Assembly: GCA_036426205.1 (NCBI GenBank)
Contig: CM071570.1
Coordinates: 2,144,678-2,208,677 of the forward strand
DNA from: Ascaphus truei
Lineage: Eukaryota > Chordata > Amphibia > Anura > Ascaphidae
DNA: 64,000 nt
Direction: 5' to 3'
In this document: piece after piece, positions 44,395-55,716 of the stretch
How positions within the stretch are numbered: the first letter of the stretch is position 1
How the letters are laid out: each line of letters begins with the position of its first letter
The notes under the pieces: generated by a model
The model's database searches: none
Told to the model about the DNA's origin: nothing
What the model saw: the letters and a program-made list of their open reading frames with translations, nothing else
Program-made: the position numbers and the translations under genes

Positions 44395-47300
44395 TGATAG
44401 AGTTTAAAAAAAAGATAGGTACTTATAGTGAGTGTGTATACCCAAATTATAGGTACTGATGCGTGTATATAAATGGTAGGTACAGATAGTCGGCGTGTAT
44501 ATAAATGGTAGGTACAGATAGTCGGCGTGTATATAAATGGGAGGTACAGATTCGGCGTGTAATAATGGGAGGTACAGATAGTTGGCGGTTGTATATAAAT
44601 GGTGAGGACAACAGATAGTCGGCGTTGTATATAAATGGTAGGTACAGATAGTCGGCGTGCATGATAAATGGGAGGTATATGGCGTGGTATATAAATGGGT
44701 AGGTACAGATAGTGGCGCGTGTTATAAAGTGGTAGGTACAGATGTCGGCGTGTATAAAATGGACGTACAGATAGTCGGTCGGCGTGTATATAAATGGATG
44801 GTAGAGGTACTGATAGTCGGCATGTTATATAAATGGTAGGTACAGATAGTCAGCGTGTAAATAAAGGGATGGTACAGATAGGCGGCGTGTATATAAATGG
44901 GAGGTTACAGATAGTCGTCGTGTATAAAATGGGAGAGGTACAGAAGTCGGCTGTATATAAATGGGGTATGGGTACCAGATAGTTTGGCGTGTAATAGATA
45001 ATCGGGGAGGTACAGATAGGCGGCGGTTGTATATAAAGGATTGGGAGGTACAGATAGTCGGCGTGTATATAAATGGGAGGTACAGATAGTCGGCGTGTAT
45101 ATCAATGGGATGGTACAGATAGTCGGAGTGATATAGGCTGGATATCAATGGGAAGGTACAGATAGTCGCGTATTAATCGTGTCGTGTAATTAAATGGGAG
45201 GTACAGACTGGCGGCGTGATATAAAATGGGAGGTACAGATAGTCGGCGTTGTATATAAATGGTAGTAAGATAGTCGGTTGTGCGGTTTGTATCTACAAGG
45301 GGATGGTCGAGGTCTGGCTGTATAAATGGAGGTACAGATGTCGGCGTTGTATTTTGTATAAATGGGTTGGTACAGATAGTCGGCGTGTGTATAAATGGGA
45401 GGACCAGATAGTCGGCGTGTTGTTAATAAATGGGATGGAGACGTAGTCAGCGTGTATATAATGGGATAGGTACAGATATAGTCGGCGGATATAATTGGAC
45501 AGTCACAGATAGTCGGCGTGTATATAAATTGGGAGGTACAGATAGCTCGCGCGTCGTTAGATACAAATGGATGTACAGATAGTCGCGCGTATTATAAATG
45601 GTACGTACAGATAGTCGGCTGTTAAAGGTTACGTACAGATAGTCGGCGTGAGGCGGCGTCCGTGTATCTAATGGGATGTTCACAGATAGTCGGCGTTGTA
45701 TATAAATTGGAGTCTCATGTCCAGATAGTCGTGCGTGTATATAAATGGTGAGTACAGATAGTCCGGCGTGAAATAATTGGGAGGGGTACGATAGTCGGCG
45801 TTGGTGTTTGTAATAAATGGGAGGGTAGTCAGCGTGTATATAAAGGTACAGAGTCAGTGTATATAAATGGGGTACAGATAGTCGGCGTTGTATATAAATG
45901 GAGGTACAGATGGCGGCGAGTAATAAATGGGAGGGACAGTGTAGTCTGTGCGGTGTATATAAATGGGTGTACAGATAGTATGTGCGTGTAATATAAAGGA
46001 TGTACAGATAGTCGGGTGATATAAATGGTAGGTACAGATAGCGGTACGCGTGTATATAATGGGAGGCGTACAAGTAGTCGGACGGTGTATATTAAATGGA
46101 GCGGAAGGTACAGATAGTCGGCGTGTATATCGATGAAAGGGAATTGGTACAGATAGTCGGGTGTATATAAATGGGAGGTACAGATAGCGGTGTTTATAGG
46201 TACACGAGGCCGTGTTATATAATAATGGGGAAGAGATACAGTATTCGGCGTGTATATAGATGGTACATCAGTAAGTACGTGGTAAAATGGGTACAGATAG
46301 TCGGCGTGTATATAAAGGTGTCGAGGTACAGATATAGTCGGCGTGTTATATAAATGGTAGGTACAGATAGTCATGGACAGGGGTAAATGGACAATCGGAG
46401 GTAAAATTAAAGCTTGTTTGCATTGTGTTGCAAACGGCGGGTAATACAATGGGGAGAGTTAACAGAGTAGACTCTCGGGTGTATATAAATGGGAGGTACA
46501 GATAGTCGGCCGTGATAGAAATGGGGTACAGATAGTGGCGTGTATATAAATGGACGTACAGGGATGGAGAATACAGATAGTCGGCGTGTATATAAATGGT
46601 TGGTACAGATAGTCGGCGTGTATATAATTGGGAGGTACAGATAGTCGCGGACGTGTATATAAATGGGAGGTACAGATAGTGGCGTGTATAAAATGGGAGG
46701 TACAGATAGTCGGGTACGACGAGTTATATAAATGGGAGGTACAGGATAGTCGGCGTGTCTATATAATGGTAGGTACGATAGTCGCGGTTGTATTAAATGG
46801 AGTACAGATAGTCGGCGGGCTGTATAAATGGGAGGTTACGATTAGTCGGCGTTTTGTATATAAATGGGAGGGACAGATAGATAAGTCGTGGCGTGTATAA
46901 ATGGGAGTGATGGTCGGACAGATAGTCGGCGTGTATATAAATGGTATCGTACAGATAGTCGGGTTGTATAAACATGGAGACAAGATAGTCAGGCGTATAA
47001 AGAGTAAATAGTAAAATGGGTAGTATCAATCGTTCGGCGGATTAATGCAACAGATAGTGTGTATTATAACTGTACGTACAGATAGTCGGAGTCGGTATAG
47101 TTATTGGGAGGTACAGATAGTCGAGCGGTTAGTATAAATGGGAGGTACAGATAGTCGGCGGTGGTTAATATAAAGGACGGTAAGATAGTCGGCGTGATGA
47201 CATGGTCGTACAGGAGTTGTCGGCGCGTGTATTATAATTGGGAGGTACAGAATAGTCGGCCGTGTTATAATTCAGTGTATATAAATGGGAGGTACAGATA

Positions 47301-47710
47301 GTCGGCGTGTATATAAATGGGATGTACAGATAGTCAGCGTGTATATAAATGGGAGGTACAGATAGTCGGCGTGTATGTAAATGGGAGATACAGATAGTCG
47401 GCGTGTATATAAATGGGAGGTACAGGTAGTCGGCGTGTATATAAATGGGAGGTACAGATAGTCGGTGTATATAAATGGGAGGTACAGATAGTCGGCGTGT
47501 ATATAAATGGTACGTACAGATAGTCGGTGTGTATATAAATGGGAGGTACAGATAGCCGGCGTGTATATAAATGGGAGGTACAGATAGCCGGCGTGTATAT
47601 AAATGGGAGGTACAGATAGTCGGTGTGTATATAAATGGGAGGTACAGATAGTCGGTGTGTATATAAATGGGAGGTACAGATAGTCGGCGTGTATATAAAT
47701 GGTGTATACA
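44395..47710. repeat. 3.3 kb 32-base minisatellite with TATA motif in each unit
   Basis: On the order of 100 copies of GTGTATATAAATGGGAGGTA plus CAGATAGTCGGC. The last part (about 47280-47700) is almost perfectly regular, while 44440-47270 carries many indels. A non-unit island of about 90 bases lies at 46375-46465. Intact units contain TATATAAA. The array ends about 110 bases before the splice acceptor of dnmt3a exon 2. Repetitive frames rich in Tyr, Leu and Pro on the minus strand are artefacts. Confidence 0.95.
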
Positions 47711-47800
47711 TATTTGGCACTGCATGTTGGTAGCAGTAGTCAGTTTTTGTATAAATGAATATACACTGATAATACTTTAGGGTTTTTCCCACGATTAATG

Positions 47801-47821
47801 TCTTCCTTTGTTTTTTTGCAG
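47801..47821 (+). promoter_or_regulatory. dnmt3a: Splice acceptor of dnmt3a exon 2
   Basis: CTTCCTTTGTTTTTTTGCAG is a strong pyrimidine tract plus CAG. A second, weaker candidate (TTTTTAACCAG) ends at 48024 and would give a shorter exon. Confidence 0.7.
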
Positions 47822-48106
47822 CAGAAGACGGAAAGATCTGGCGTAAGGGATCGAGCGCAGAACGGGGACGAGCGCAGAACGGGAACGAGCGCAGAACAGG
47901 AACGAGCGCAGAACGGGAATTCTTCCATTTGGTGCTGTTTTTTTAGAAAAAGGAAAAAAAAGATAAAATATATATATTCTTTTTAAATTGTTCTCATTTT
48001 TAATAATTTGGGATTTTTAACCAGTGCTACCACGGATTCTCTCGTTTCTTAACAAACAACAACAACAACAAAAACTGGACTTTGGTTTTAAAGAAATTGG
48101 TTCCCA
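47822..48106 (+). other. dnmt3a: 5'UTR part of dnmt3a exon 2
   Basis: No ATG occurs between the acceptor and the start codon. The segment holds four copies of a 17-base repeat (AACGAGCGCAGAACGGG, about 47852-47918), then A/T-rich sequence and a CAA repeat shortly before the start. If the acceptor at 48024 is used instead, the 17-base repeat is intronic. Confidence 0.6.
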
Positions 48107-48181
48107 ATGATGCCGTCCAATGGCAACATCATCAACACCAGCAGCCCCGCTCCGGAGACGGACGCCGTCCAAGCGCACAAG
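48107..48181 (+). CDS. dnmt3a: dnmt3a exon 2, first coding exon
   Basis: Encodes 25 residues beginning MMPSNGNIINTSSPAPE and ending AVQAHK, then a consensus donor GTAAGC at 48182. It is preceded by UTR sequence without other ATGs and a strong acceptor at 47821. From family memory, the human exon 2 coding part is 24 codons, starts MPAMPSSGPGDTSSS and ends in Lys at phase 0; here the pattern M-P-S-x-G, T-S-S-x-A-x-E and terminal Lys in phase 0 agrees, and joining to the exon at 32350-32246 would continue in frame with GEE, as in human (DGEE). Two adjacent ATGs make the exact start ambiguous by one residue. The exon is on the plus strand whereas exon 3 is on the minus strand. The N-terminus is poorly conserved, so identity is slightly less certain than for exon 3. 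Confidence 0.8.
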
Positions 48182-49195
48182 GTAAGCGACGTGTCACCTG
48201 GCGTGTTCCTGCAGGGAACGCCGCCGGCAGCTGTGTCTTCACAAGTCTGCCTGTGGCTGTAGAGGTCTGCGTCACGAGAGGCGTCAGGAACGTCCTGTGC
48301 CCACATCGTGGACAATGTGTGACCCTCACCAGGGGCACCCCGCTGATTGAAAGGGGCACCCTGCTGATTGAAACACTGGTGCTTTTCCTCGGTAACGTGC
48401 AAGCTGACGTCCGATTCATGCTGTGCCGGAATGCTTGGTGCATTTGCAACTTGTCTGGAACCTCCTGTGTCTTTAAAGGATGGTAGGAGTATGGTTGCCC
48501 TTCACCCCCAACTATTTGGATGATTGCATATTCTGTCCGTGTAGTCAGGACCAGCAGCCCACTGCAAGGTGATGCAGAACGTCAACAGTGAAGAGGTTAA
48601 TAAAATCCCCCTTATTTTGGTCTTATATTTGAACTGGGTAATACAAAGCTTTGGTATCATTGAAGTCTAGTGTATGTATGCGATAGAGTGAAGGTAGGAT
48701 CGGTATGACGTCCAAACCTGAACCAACGTTGGAACTCACCAGCAAAAAATTGAATTAAAAAACTTTATTAGACTACATAAAGAATGTGAACATCCACATG
48801 GAGAACCTAGCTCCTCCTCCCACGCGTTTCACGCCGTCAGTGGCGCTTTCCCAAGGAGATATGTATGTATGTATGTATGCGATGCTTGAAATAGTTTTCA
48901 TCTTTGGGGACAAGGGTGATGAGATATGTAGCATGGGAGGGCTAATATGAGACCGTTACTTTCTCAAACTTTCCATCCAAGCAGTGAGACACCCAGCATG
49001 CCCCCCAAATAAGTAACCCCAGTAACGCCCCGGGTGCTGAGCAGCAAACCCTTCGGCACTGGATACATTGTATATGCAGTACAGCGGTGTTAATGTGCCG
49101 TACTTAAATGCTAAGAACACCGCCGTGATTCCAAGGTGCTCTCATCTGGACTGTGCTGGAAAGCCATCATTTTCAACATTTTTGGGGGGATAACC
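48182..49195. other. Intron side of exon 2; retroposon-like fragment
   Basis: Contains an element fragment around 48740-48860 whose minus strand carries CCTTGGGAAAGCGCC and GTGAAACGCGTGGG followed by an AATAAAG near 48768. The rest is unassigned. Confidence 0.4.
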
Positions 49196-49199
49196 GCCA

Positions 49200-49900
49200 G
49201 ACACACCAGAGTGTAGAAAAAAAGAGAGAGAGTTAAAAGCGCAGGGACACGCAATAATGTGATAAAATGTACTAAAAAAAGCTATTACAAGATAAAAGTG
49301 TAAGGCCCTTACAGGAATACAGATCTTTAACGCACTGTCACCAGATATGCAAAGGTTCCAGCGATGATCCAAGACAAAGGAAGGACGTTGCTGTTAGAGC
49401 ACACTCTGTGATTCCCTTGCACGGAGGAGAGCTCTGTGATTCCCCCTCCCGGGTGCGCGGCTCTCTGTCTTACACCAGCGGGGGGAATTGATCTGCCCCT
49501 ATGAATTAAATCGCCGTGTCAGGTACACACTTATCGAGCCTACATCTGCTAAGTCATGAGGTCGGTAGAAAATGCTCAATCCAATGAACAGATGCAGTCT
49601 GAATTTGTTTAACTAAAAAGACCCACACTGTCTGTCCTACACGTTTCGTGGAAATACCCCTGAGGAAGTGGAACGGTTCCGCAAAACGCGTGGGCGTTTT
49701 GGGACTTTTTAGTTTCGCGAATTCAGACTGCATCTGTTTATTGGATTGGGAATTTTCTGCCGACCTCGTGACTTAGCGGATGAGAGAGAATCGCGGAGCA
49801 CTCCTCCGTATAAGGGAATCGCAGAGTGTTTTTGTCCATCTTTATTCCCAAGGGGAGGACTCGACAACAAGAAATCATTAAATAGCGATCGTTCGGCCAT
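49200..49900. mobile_element. Large foldback element
   Basis: Two stretches pair. 49392-49435 (ACTCTGTGATTCCCTTGCAC, GGAGGAGAGC) pairs with about 49785-49835, and 49548-49622 (CATCTGCTAAGTCATGAGGT, CAGATGCAGTCTGAATTTG, AACTAAAAAG) pairs with about 49705-49780. The left arm has about 100 extra bases. The centre carries CCTGAGGAAG, GGAACGGTTCC and AAAACGCGT. No coding frame. Confidence 0.75.
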
Positions 49901-50092
49901 TTTGACATGGTTATACTGTAAGCATTAACCCTCAGTAGGACAGTTCGTGTTTAAATTGATTATACACATCAAAGAATGATTAAAAAATAAAACAACAGTT
50001 GCATATCTTCAAAGACAAGCAACAGTATAACAGAAAGAGAAGGAATTGTATGTAGTCTAAATATAATACATACTGTATTATCTAAGTACACG

Positions 50093-50740
50093 TTCAAGGC
50101 ACTAAAACATGTCTAAATGTGTACTAAATATTACAACACTAATAAAACATTAAAAAGCTGTATTGTTTCATAATCCGGTGTAATGTCTTAGAAAAGAGAC
50201 CTAATGATCATAATAAAAAATATATATATAATTCTAATTGATATGGCAGTAGATGAAGCATATGTAAGGATATATAGCGTAGAGAACAAAAAAAAAACCA
50301 GATGGACAGCACTAGGCGATTTTCAGTGGAATAAACCATCACAAACAGTAGGGGGGAATTAGAGTAGAGTGTTTATACAGTATCACTGCACTCCTTGGCA
50401 TGGAGGACACAGGCTTCCCCCCCCCCCCCCCCAGTAGATCCAAAAAGATTCTCTCATGGGAGGATCCTTTTGGATGCATCTATTGGGCCCCCCCGTCTCC
50501 TGAAGTCTGGTTCTGTCACACAGGTTTTTGTGTTCCGTTTGCTCTATATGTCCTTACATAATGTTTTCATTAATTGCCATATCAATTAAGGTGATGTATA
50601 TTTTTTATTATAGCAGTTAGGTCTCTTTCGAAGACATTACACCAGATTATGGAACAATACAGCCAGTACTTTTTTTTTTTAATATTTAGTACAAATCTAA
50701 GTATATGTTTTATTGCCTTGTAATTTGTCCCTGGAGCGGA
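50093..50740. mobile_element. Foldback element with about 200-base arms
   Basis: The left arm 50093-50300 (GTGTAATGTCTTAGAAAAGA, GACCTAATGATCATAATAAA, AATTGATATGGCAGTAGATG) pairs with the right arm about 50505-50740 (TTAGGTCTCTTTCGAAGACA, TTGCCATATCAATTAAGGTG). The spacer of about 200 bases contains a C run at 50418-50431. Arm identity looks like roughly 80-85%. Confidence 0.75.
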
Positions 50741-51039
50741 AATTAACAAAATAAATTGGCGGGAGCATCTGCTCCTTTAAGTATAATTATATTTATTTAA
50801 CGGAGACCATTTACATTTGTTGTTTTTCCAAAGAATTTCTCATAAAAAACCAAATAGAAATGTCGCTTTTGATGGACTTTGTGTTTGTCTGTGTGCTTTC
50901 TCTTGTATGGGCCACAAAAACAGTGTTTGTCGAAACAAAGCGAGCAAGCGAATGCAATTGGAGTACATACAAATAGAGCGTTGCTTGGTTCCCCCTATGC
51001 CACGGCCGGCTTTGGGTTGAAATCCACCTATACATCATA

Positions 51040-51398
51040 TGTTATATATATATATATACTAGCTGATATACCCGGCGTTGCCCGTGATTTACCCCCCATC
51101 ACAGCTGGCTGGCCCCCACGTTCACAACTCCGTTCCCCTTCACAGCTCCGCCCCCCCCTCTTCACAGCTCCGCCCCCCCCCTCCTTCACATCTGCGGTCT
51201 CCCCTCCCTGCACCCCACATCACTCTCCACACCTGGCCCCCACATCAGTGTCCCCCGCCTTGCACATCACATCACTCTCCGCCCCTTGCACCTCACATTA
51301 CTGCCCCCCCCCTGCATCACCCCCCCCCCCCCCCCCCGGCCCCACCACATCACCCCCGGCCCCCACCACATCACCCCCCGGGCCCCCACCACAGACTG

Positions 51399-51437
<39 letters not shown>

Positions 51438-52390
51438 GTCACACACACACACAGACAGGAGTAAGAGGCAGTGTAACACACACACACAGTGTCACACACA
51501 CATACACACAGACAGGAGTAAGAGGCAGGTGTACACACACACCACAGGTACACACACACACACACAGTGTAACACCCACCAACACACACACACACACACA
51601 CACACACAACACACACACACACACACACACACACCACACACACACACCCACACACACACACACAAACGGTCCCCCCACACACTGTCACACACACCACACA
51701 CAGTGACACACAACCCAACACACACACCACACACAGTGTATACACACACACACACACACAGTCACCTCTCCTTCCGTCCGCGCCCATCTTACTCCGCGAG
51801 GGAGGAAGGGGGGTCCTTCCGGGCGCGCCATCTTAGGCGCCGCGTATCCACGGCTGTCGGTAGCACGGGGGGAGGTGAGTGGATGCACGGGGGGGGGGGT
51901 GGTGGAGCACCGGGGGGGAGGTGAGCGGAGCACCGGGACGGGGGGAGTCTGGAGCGAGCACCGGGGGGGGACGTGAGGGAGCACCGGCGGGTGAGGGGGG
52001 TAGCTGAGCGGAGACCGGTGGGGAGCTGAACGACAGGGAGAGGAGGAGGAGTGGTGGGGGCGCGCCGAGCGTGCTTTGAGAGCCGTGTGGGGGTTTTGTC
52101 CCGGGCGCTCGCTTCCGCTCCCCCGCTGACTGTCGGCGCCGGGGGGGGGGGGGGGTGGATGATGGGGCGGTGAAAGCGGGGGAAACAGGGAGACACGGGG
52201 AGAGGAGGAGGTGCGCGCGGGTCACGATGACTTGGTGTGTGTGTGTGTGTGTGTGTGTGTGTCGTCACTCCGCCTCAGGCCAATGAGAGGTGCGGGGGCG
52301 GGCGGCCCAAGGGACCAATGAAATTTCCCCTAGGGACACAGGAAGATGCAGACAGGCATACAGTGCTTTCACTAATATATAATAAGATAT
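51040..52390. mobile_element. Composite GC-rich element or repeat block
   Basis: Begins with a TA run and ACTAGCTGATATACCCGGCG plus TTGCCCG, a hairpin-forming motif I recall from many animal repeats. It continues as a C-rich tract (51090-51370), a CA tract (51400-51765), a CpG-rich core with two GCGC-CATCTT words (51780-51860), a G-rich tract (51880-52200), a TG run (52233-52262), and ends with the module also found at 14880-14965 and a TA run. The symmetric order suggests one mobile unit, but ends were not proven. Confidence 0.4.
51400..51765. repeat. CA microsatellite with internal duplications
   Basis: CA runs broken by CAGTGT words and by two copies of CAGACAGGAGTAAGAGGCAG. Repetitive Cys/Val and His/Thr frames are artefacts. 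Confidence 0.95.
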
Positions 52391-52441
52391 ATATATGTAG
52401 CCATGTTTAATGCAGCTGTCTTGTTTTAGTACTATGGAGCC

Positions 52442-52771
52442 CAGTGGCGGATTTAACATTTTGCCGCCCATAGGCACTTACCCCGGGCCGCCTCATTCTG
52501 CAGCGTCGCAGCATTAAATGACACCACAACGTCACGTGATGCCGCGTTTCCGACAACGCAACACCATGTGACATCACGTTGTTATGGCAATGCGTCGCCA
52601 TGTGATCTTGTAGCGTCATTTGACGCCACACCGCCAAAGAGAAGGTAAGAGACCTTTACAGAGGCTTCACACTCTTCCTCCGGCACTCAGCGGGGAAGAG
52701 CGCGGGGCCTCTGTATGTCGCCCCCAAATTTTGCCGCCTTAGCCCCGGGCCAAATGTGAAATCCGCCATTG
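52442..52771. mobile_element. hAT-type MITE with 8-base target duplication
   Basis: Starts CAGTGGCGGATTTAACATTT and ends AAATGTGAAATCCGCCATTG, imperfect terminal inverted repeats. Flanks ATGGAGCC (52434-52441) and ATGGAACC (52772-52779) form an 8-base duplication with one mismatch. The interior has several CACGTG-like and ATTTGACGCC words. 330 bases, non-coding. Confidence 0.85.
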
Positions 52772-52779
52772 ATGGAACC

Positions 52780-55077
52780 CCAGAGCTGATTCACAGGGAT
52801 CCTAAACTCTGGAGACTCGCCGGTTTCCCGAGATATGAGCTACTTTACTTGCTTGTAAAATGCATAAAAAAAAGTTAATATAGCCACTATCATCAACCAA
52901 TCAGAAGCTGCGATGGCATCTCCTGATGATATAGTGTCTTTCTATTGGCTACCGGAGCCAGCCTCACGTTGACAGCCATATTGTTTCCACCAGACAAGTA
53001 TTCTTCTCCAGTGAACATAATCACAGATCTCTTGGGGAAGTCCTCTGAGGTCGGGCCCCCGCTGAGCAGCTCCGAGGCACCCCCAACTTCAGGTTAAATA
53101 TAAAATAAATACGTTTTAAAAGGTGAGCAGCGCAGGTTGCTGCTTTAAGAGGCCCCTCAAAAATAATTTTACATCAAAGATTATCTGAAATTGAAGAGCA
53201 CAACGTAAGAGATGCAGATATAGGAATAGTACAGGCAGTGTGTAAAATGGAAGGGTTCTGGGGTTACAAAAAGCAGTATGACATAATGTGTCAGGGTTTC
53301 ACATTATTCATTTTGGGGAGGCAGCCGTGACCCTCGTCTTCCCCACTGCCACTTGTCACTCTGTGGGAGTGGGGGGGGGGGGGGCAGATCACAGGTGTGT
53401 GCAAAAAGTATTTGTATTACTGGTTGCATCCCTGGCTGGGAAGCTCCTTACCAACTCCCATGCTAATGTGTTGCGAGACACACTGGGCCATTGTTACTAA
53501 GCAATACTACTCCATATGGCAACTTGCAGTGCCGGGAGCGATTCCTTCCGGCCCATTGAAGCGAATGAGCAGTGAGAGGTCTTCTGGTGCTGGACGGGAC
53601 CTTATGGAGCATCACCACTTAGTAACTATGAACCGCAGGGTGTACGTTGGAGTAGAACAAGTCTGAGATGTGTTGAGTTGAGACAATGCGTGAGATTGGT
53701 GTTCTGTACTTGAACCTTCTTGTTTAGACGTGTGTAGGACTGTTCTCCAGCTGCCACACATTGCTCTAGCCGGGCTACATTGTTAAAATGTATATGTTCA
53801 CTACAGAAGCGACACAAGATCTCGTATACAGAAACATGGAGACAGACGTGGGATTTGTGTTGGGCTATTTTCTGTTCCTTGTCTTTCTTTCATGTTTTGG
53901 ATTCAGCCTCATGTCTACCCCGAGCATTTTCCTATTCCCTTACTATATCTCCCACCTGTGCTGGAAGGAGATTACACAAACCCACCATGCTTTCCCGGGG
54001 GTACTTCCTCACACTTTTATTGCCCCAGTAGGGCTCCACGTTTACCTTGATACATAGAGCCCGGGGAGTGTTCATGTCGTCCTGTCGGGCATTTGATATC
54101 CCACATCTGAAAGGATTAAAGATTTGAACTTCTGCTTAAGCCGTCCCCCGGATTGATAACTCGGCGTTGTTGCTTTTGCAATAACCATTAACAGCCAGAG
54201 CTTCAGAGGTGGTGGCCATGAGGACCACTAGGCATTCTGGGAAGGAAACCTGCGAGGACGCTGCTGCCAGCACATCTCGGTCACATGGCATCTTGCTACA
54301 CCCACAAACATTCCATCCAAGACACAAGAGTAATAGGAGTGCCCCTTTTATGTAAAATTGTTCTCTAGGCAAAAATAATAGTAAACAAAGCACATAATAG
54401 TTTCTGAGGACTTGTATAATTAATGACGGATTCATTAGCATTGTTAATTTAGGGCATATTGTGGACTGCGATGCCTGAAAGAGAACCGGCTCTTGAGATG
54501 ATCCAATAGATATGCAAACGAGTGGCATTGTCACTGTGATGACTGTGTACTCCCGTTGAATGGTGTGAAAGGCTGGCCCAGGGGTGACCCTTTGGCAGAG
54601 GCTTCAGACACTCTTGGATTTCCCTGATCTTTTTTTGGGGGCCAATCTTCTCTTCATGTTTGGGCCACCTTCATATCAATGAGACACTGTAACGTAAAAT
54701 CCGTCATTACTTCTCCAGCGGCAAAGGACAGATACAAATACCCACTTCTGGGCGGGTGATTCATCAAGCTCAGGCTACGGGTTAGCGCACCCAAATGGGA
54801 GTTAATTCCCATTCAAGTCAAAGGGAGACAAGGTCTGTTCTGGGACATTAGCCCGGAACGGAGCTTGATGAAACTGGGGGTTTGATTGCAAGCTCTGTGG
54901 GTCAGGTATTCCTTATCCTATCGTATTCTTTTATGTCTGATGCATTAATTGCATTTTATTTCCCTGTATTTTAATACTTATTTTGTAAAGCTTGAAGTAC
55001 ATTGTTTGCGGTATTGAATTAAAAGGGTACATACCTATATGAAAACAAGGCTACATAATAAACATATACATAAAGTC
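52780..55077. other. No gene assigned
   Basis: Mixed sequence with a G run near 53369-53382. A plus frame at 53788-54057 encodes a hydrophobic stretch (FVLGYFLFLVFLSCFGFSL) but has no other support. Near 54763-54880 GATTCATCAAGCTC and GAGCTTGATGAAA form an inverted repeat, followed by a retroposon-like GATTGCAAGCTCTGTGGGTC. Confidence 0.4.
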
Positions 55078-55109
<32 letters not shown>

Positions 55110-55129
55110 AATATAATATATAATATATC

Positions 55130-55160
<31 letters not shown>

Positions 55161-55196
55161 CTATATATATATAATATATAATATATATAATATATT
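55078..55196. repeat. AT-only repeat block
   Basis: Almost entirely TA, TATAA and AATATA words, with strong potential for hairpins. It directly precedes a retroposon-like module. Confidence 0.95.
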
Positions 55197-55335
55197 GGCG
55201 ACCTGAGGAAGAGAGAGAACTCTCAAAAACTTGTCCTATGACATAAATTGTTGGTCTAAATAAAAAAGGTATCACCTAATACTGAAGAACTCATTTTTTC
55301 TGCACTATTGCAACTGGACTAACACGGCTATTTCC
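55197..55335. mobile_element. Retroposon-like module
   Basis: GACCTGAGGAAGAGAGAGAA, CTCTCAAAAACTTGTCC, AATAAAAAAGGTATCACC and GCAACTGGACTAACACGGCT, an order I recall from common amphibian repeats. It shares a CTGAGGAAG-hairpin-AAAAC layout with several other elements in this window. Confidence 0.5.
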
Positions 55336-55716
55336 ATGTGTGTGTATATGTATATACAGACATGTGCAAAAGAAAGTACACCCTCTTGAATTCCATGGTT
55401 TTACCATCAGGACATAATAACAATCATCGTTCCTTAGCGGGTCTTAAAATTAGGTAAATACAACCTAGAGAACAAACACATGACAAGCTTACACCGTGTC
55501 ATGATTTATTTTACAAAATAAAGCCAAATGGAGAAGCGTGTGTGTGAAAAACTAAGTACACACCCTTACTGCTCCATAGGAATAAGATGAACGTAGCAGA
55601 CAGGTGCTGCTATCTAAATGCCCTTGATTAATTGATAATCAGCAGTGGACCACCTCCATTAAAGCTGAAGTTTTAGCAGTTTGCTGGTCTAGAGCATTCA
55701 GGTGTGGGTTAACACA

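Noticed and set aside
45447..46449. Long minus frames (over 200 codons) rich in Tyr, Leu, Pro
   Set aside because: Produced by the 32-base array; frames shift wherever the array has indels.
32246..48181. Natural trans-splicing of dnmt3a exons from both strands
   Set aside because: Possible in principle but far less likely than inversion or misassembly in such repeat-rich sequence; nothing in the sequence favours it.
50879..51706. 275-codon plus frame
   Set aside because: Spans C-rich and CA microsatellite sequence; Pro- and His/Thr-rich low complexity only.
53788..54057. Small membrane protein gene
   Set aside because: One hydrophobic stretch in an 89-codon frame, without splice sites, homology or codon signal; likely chance.
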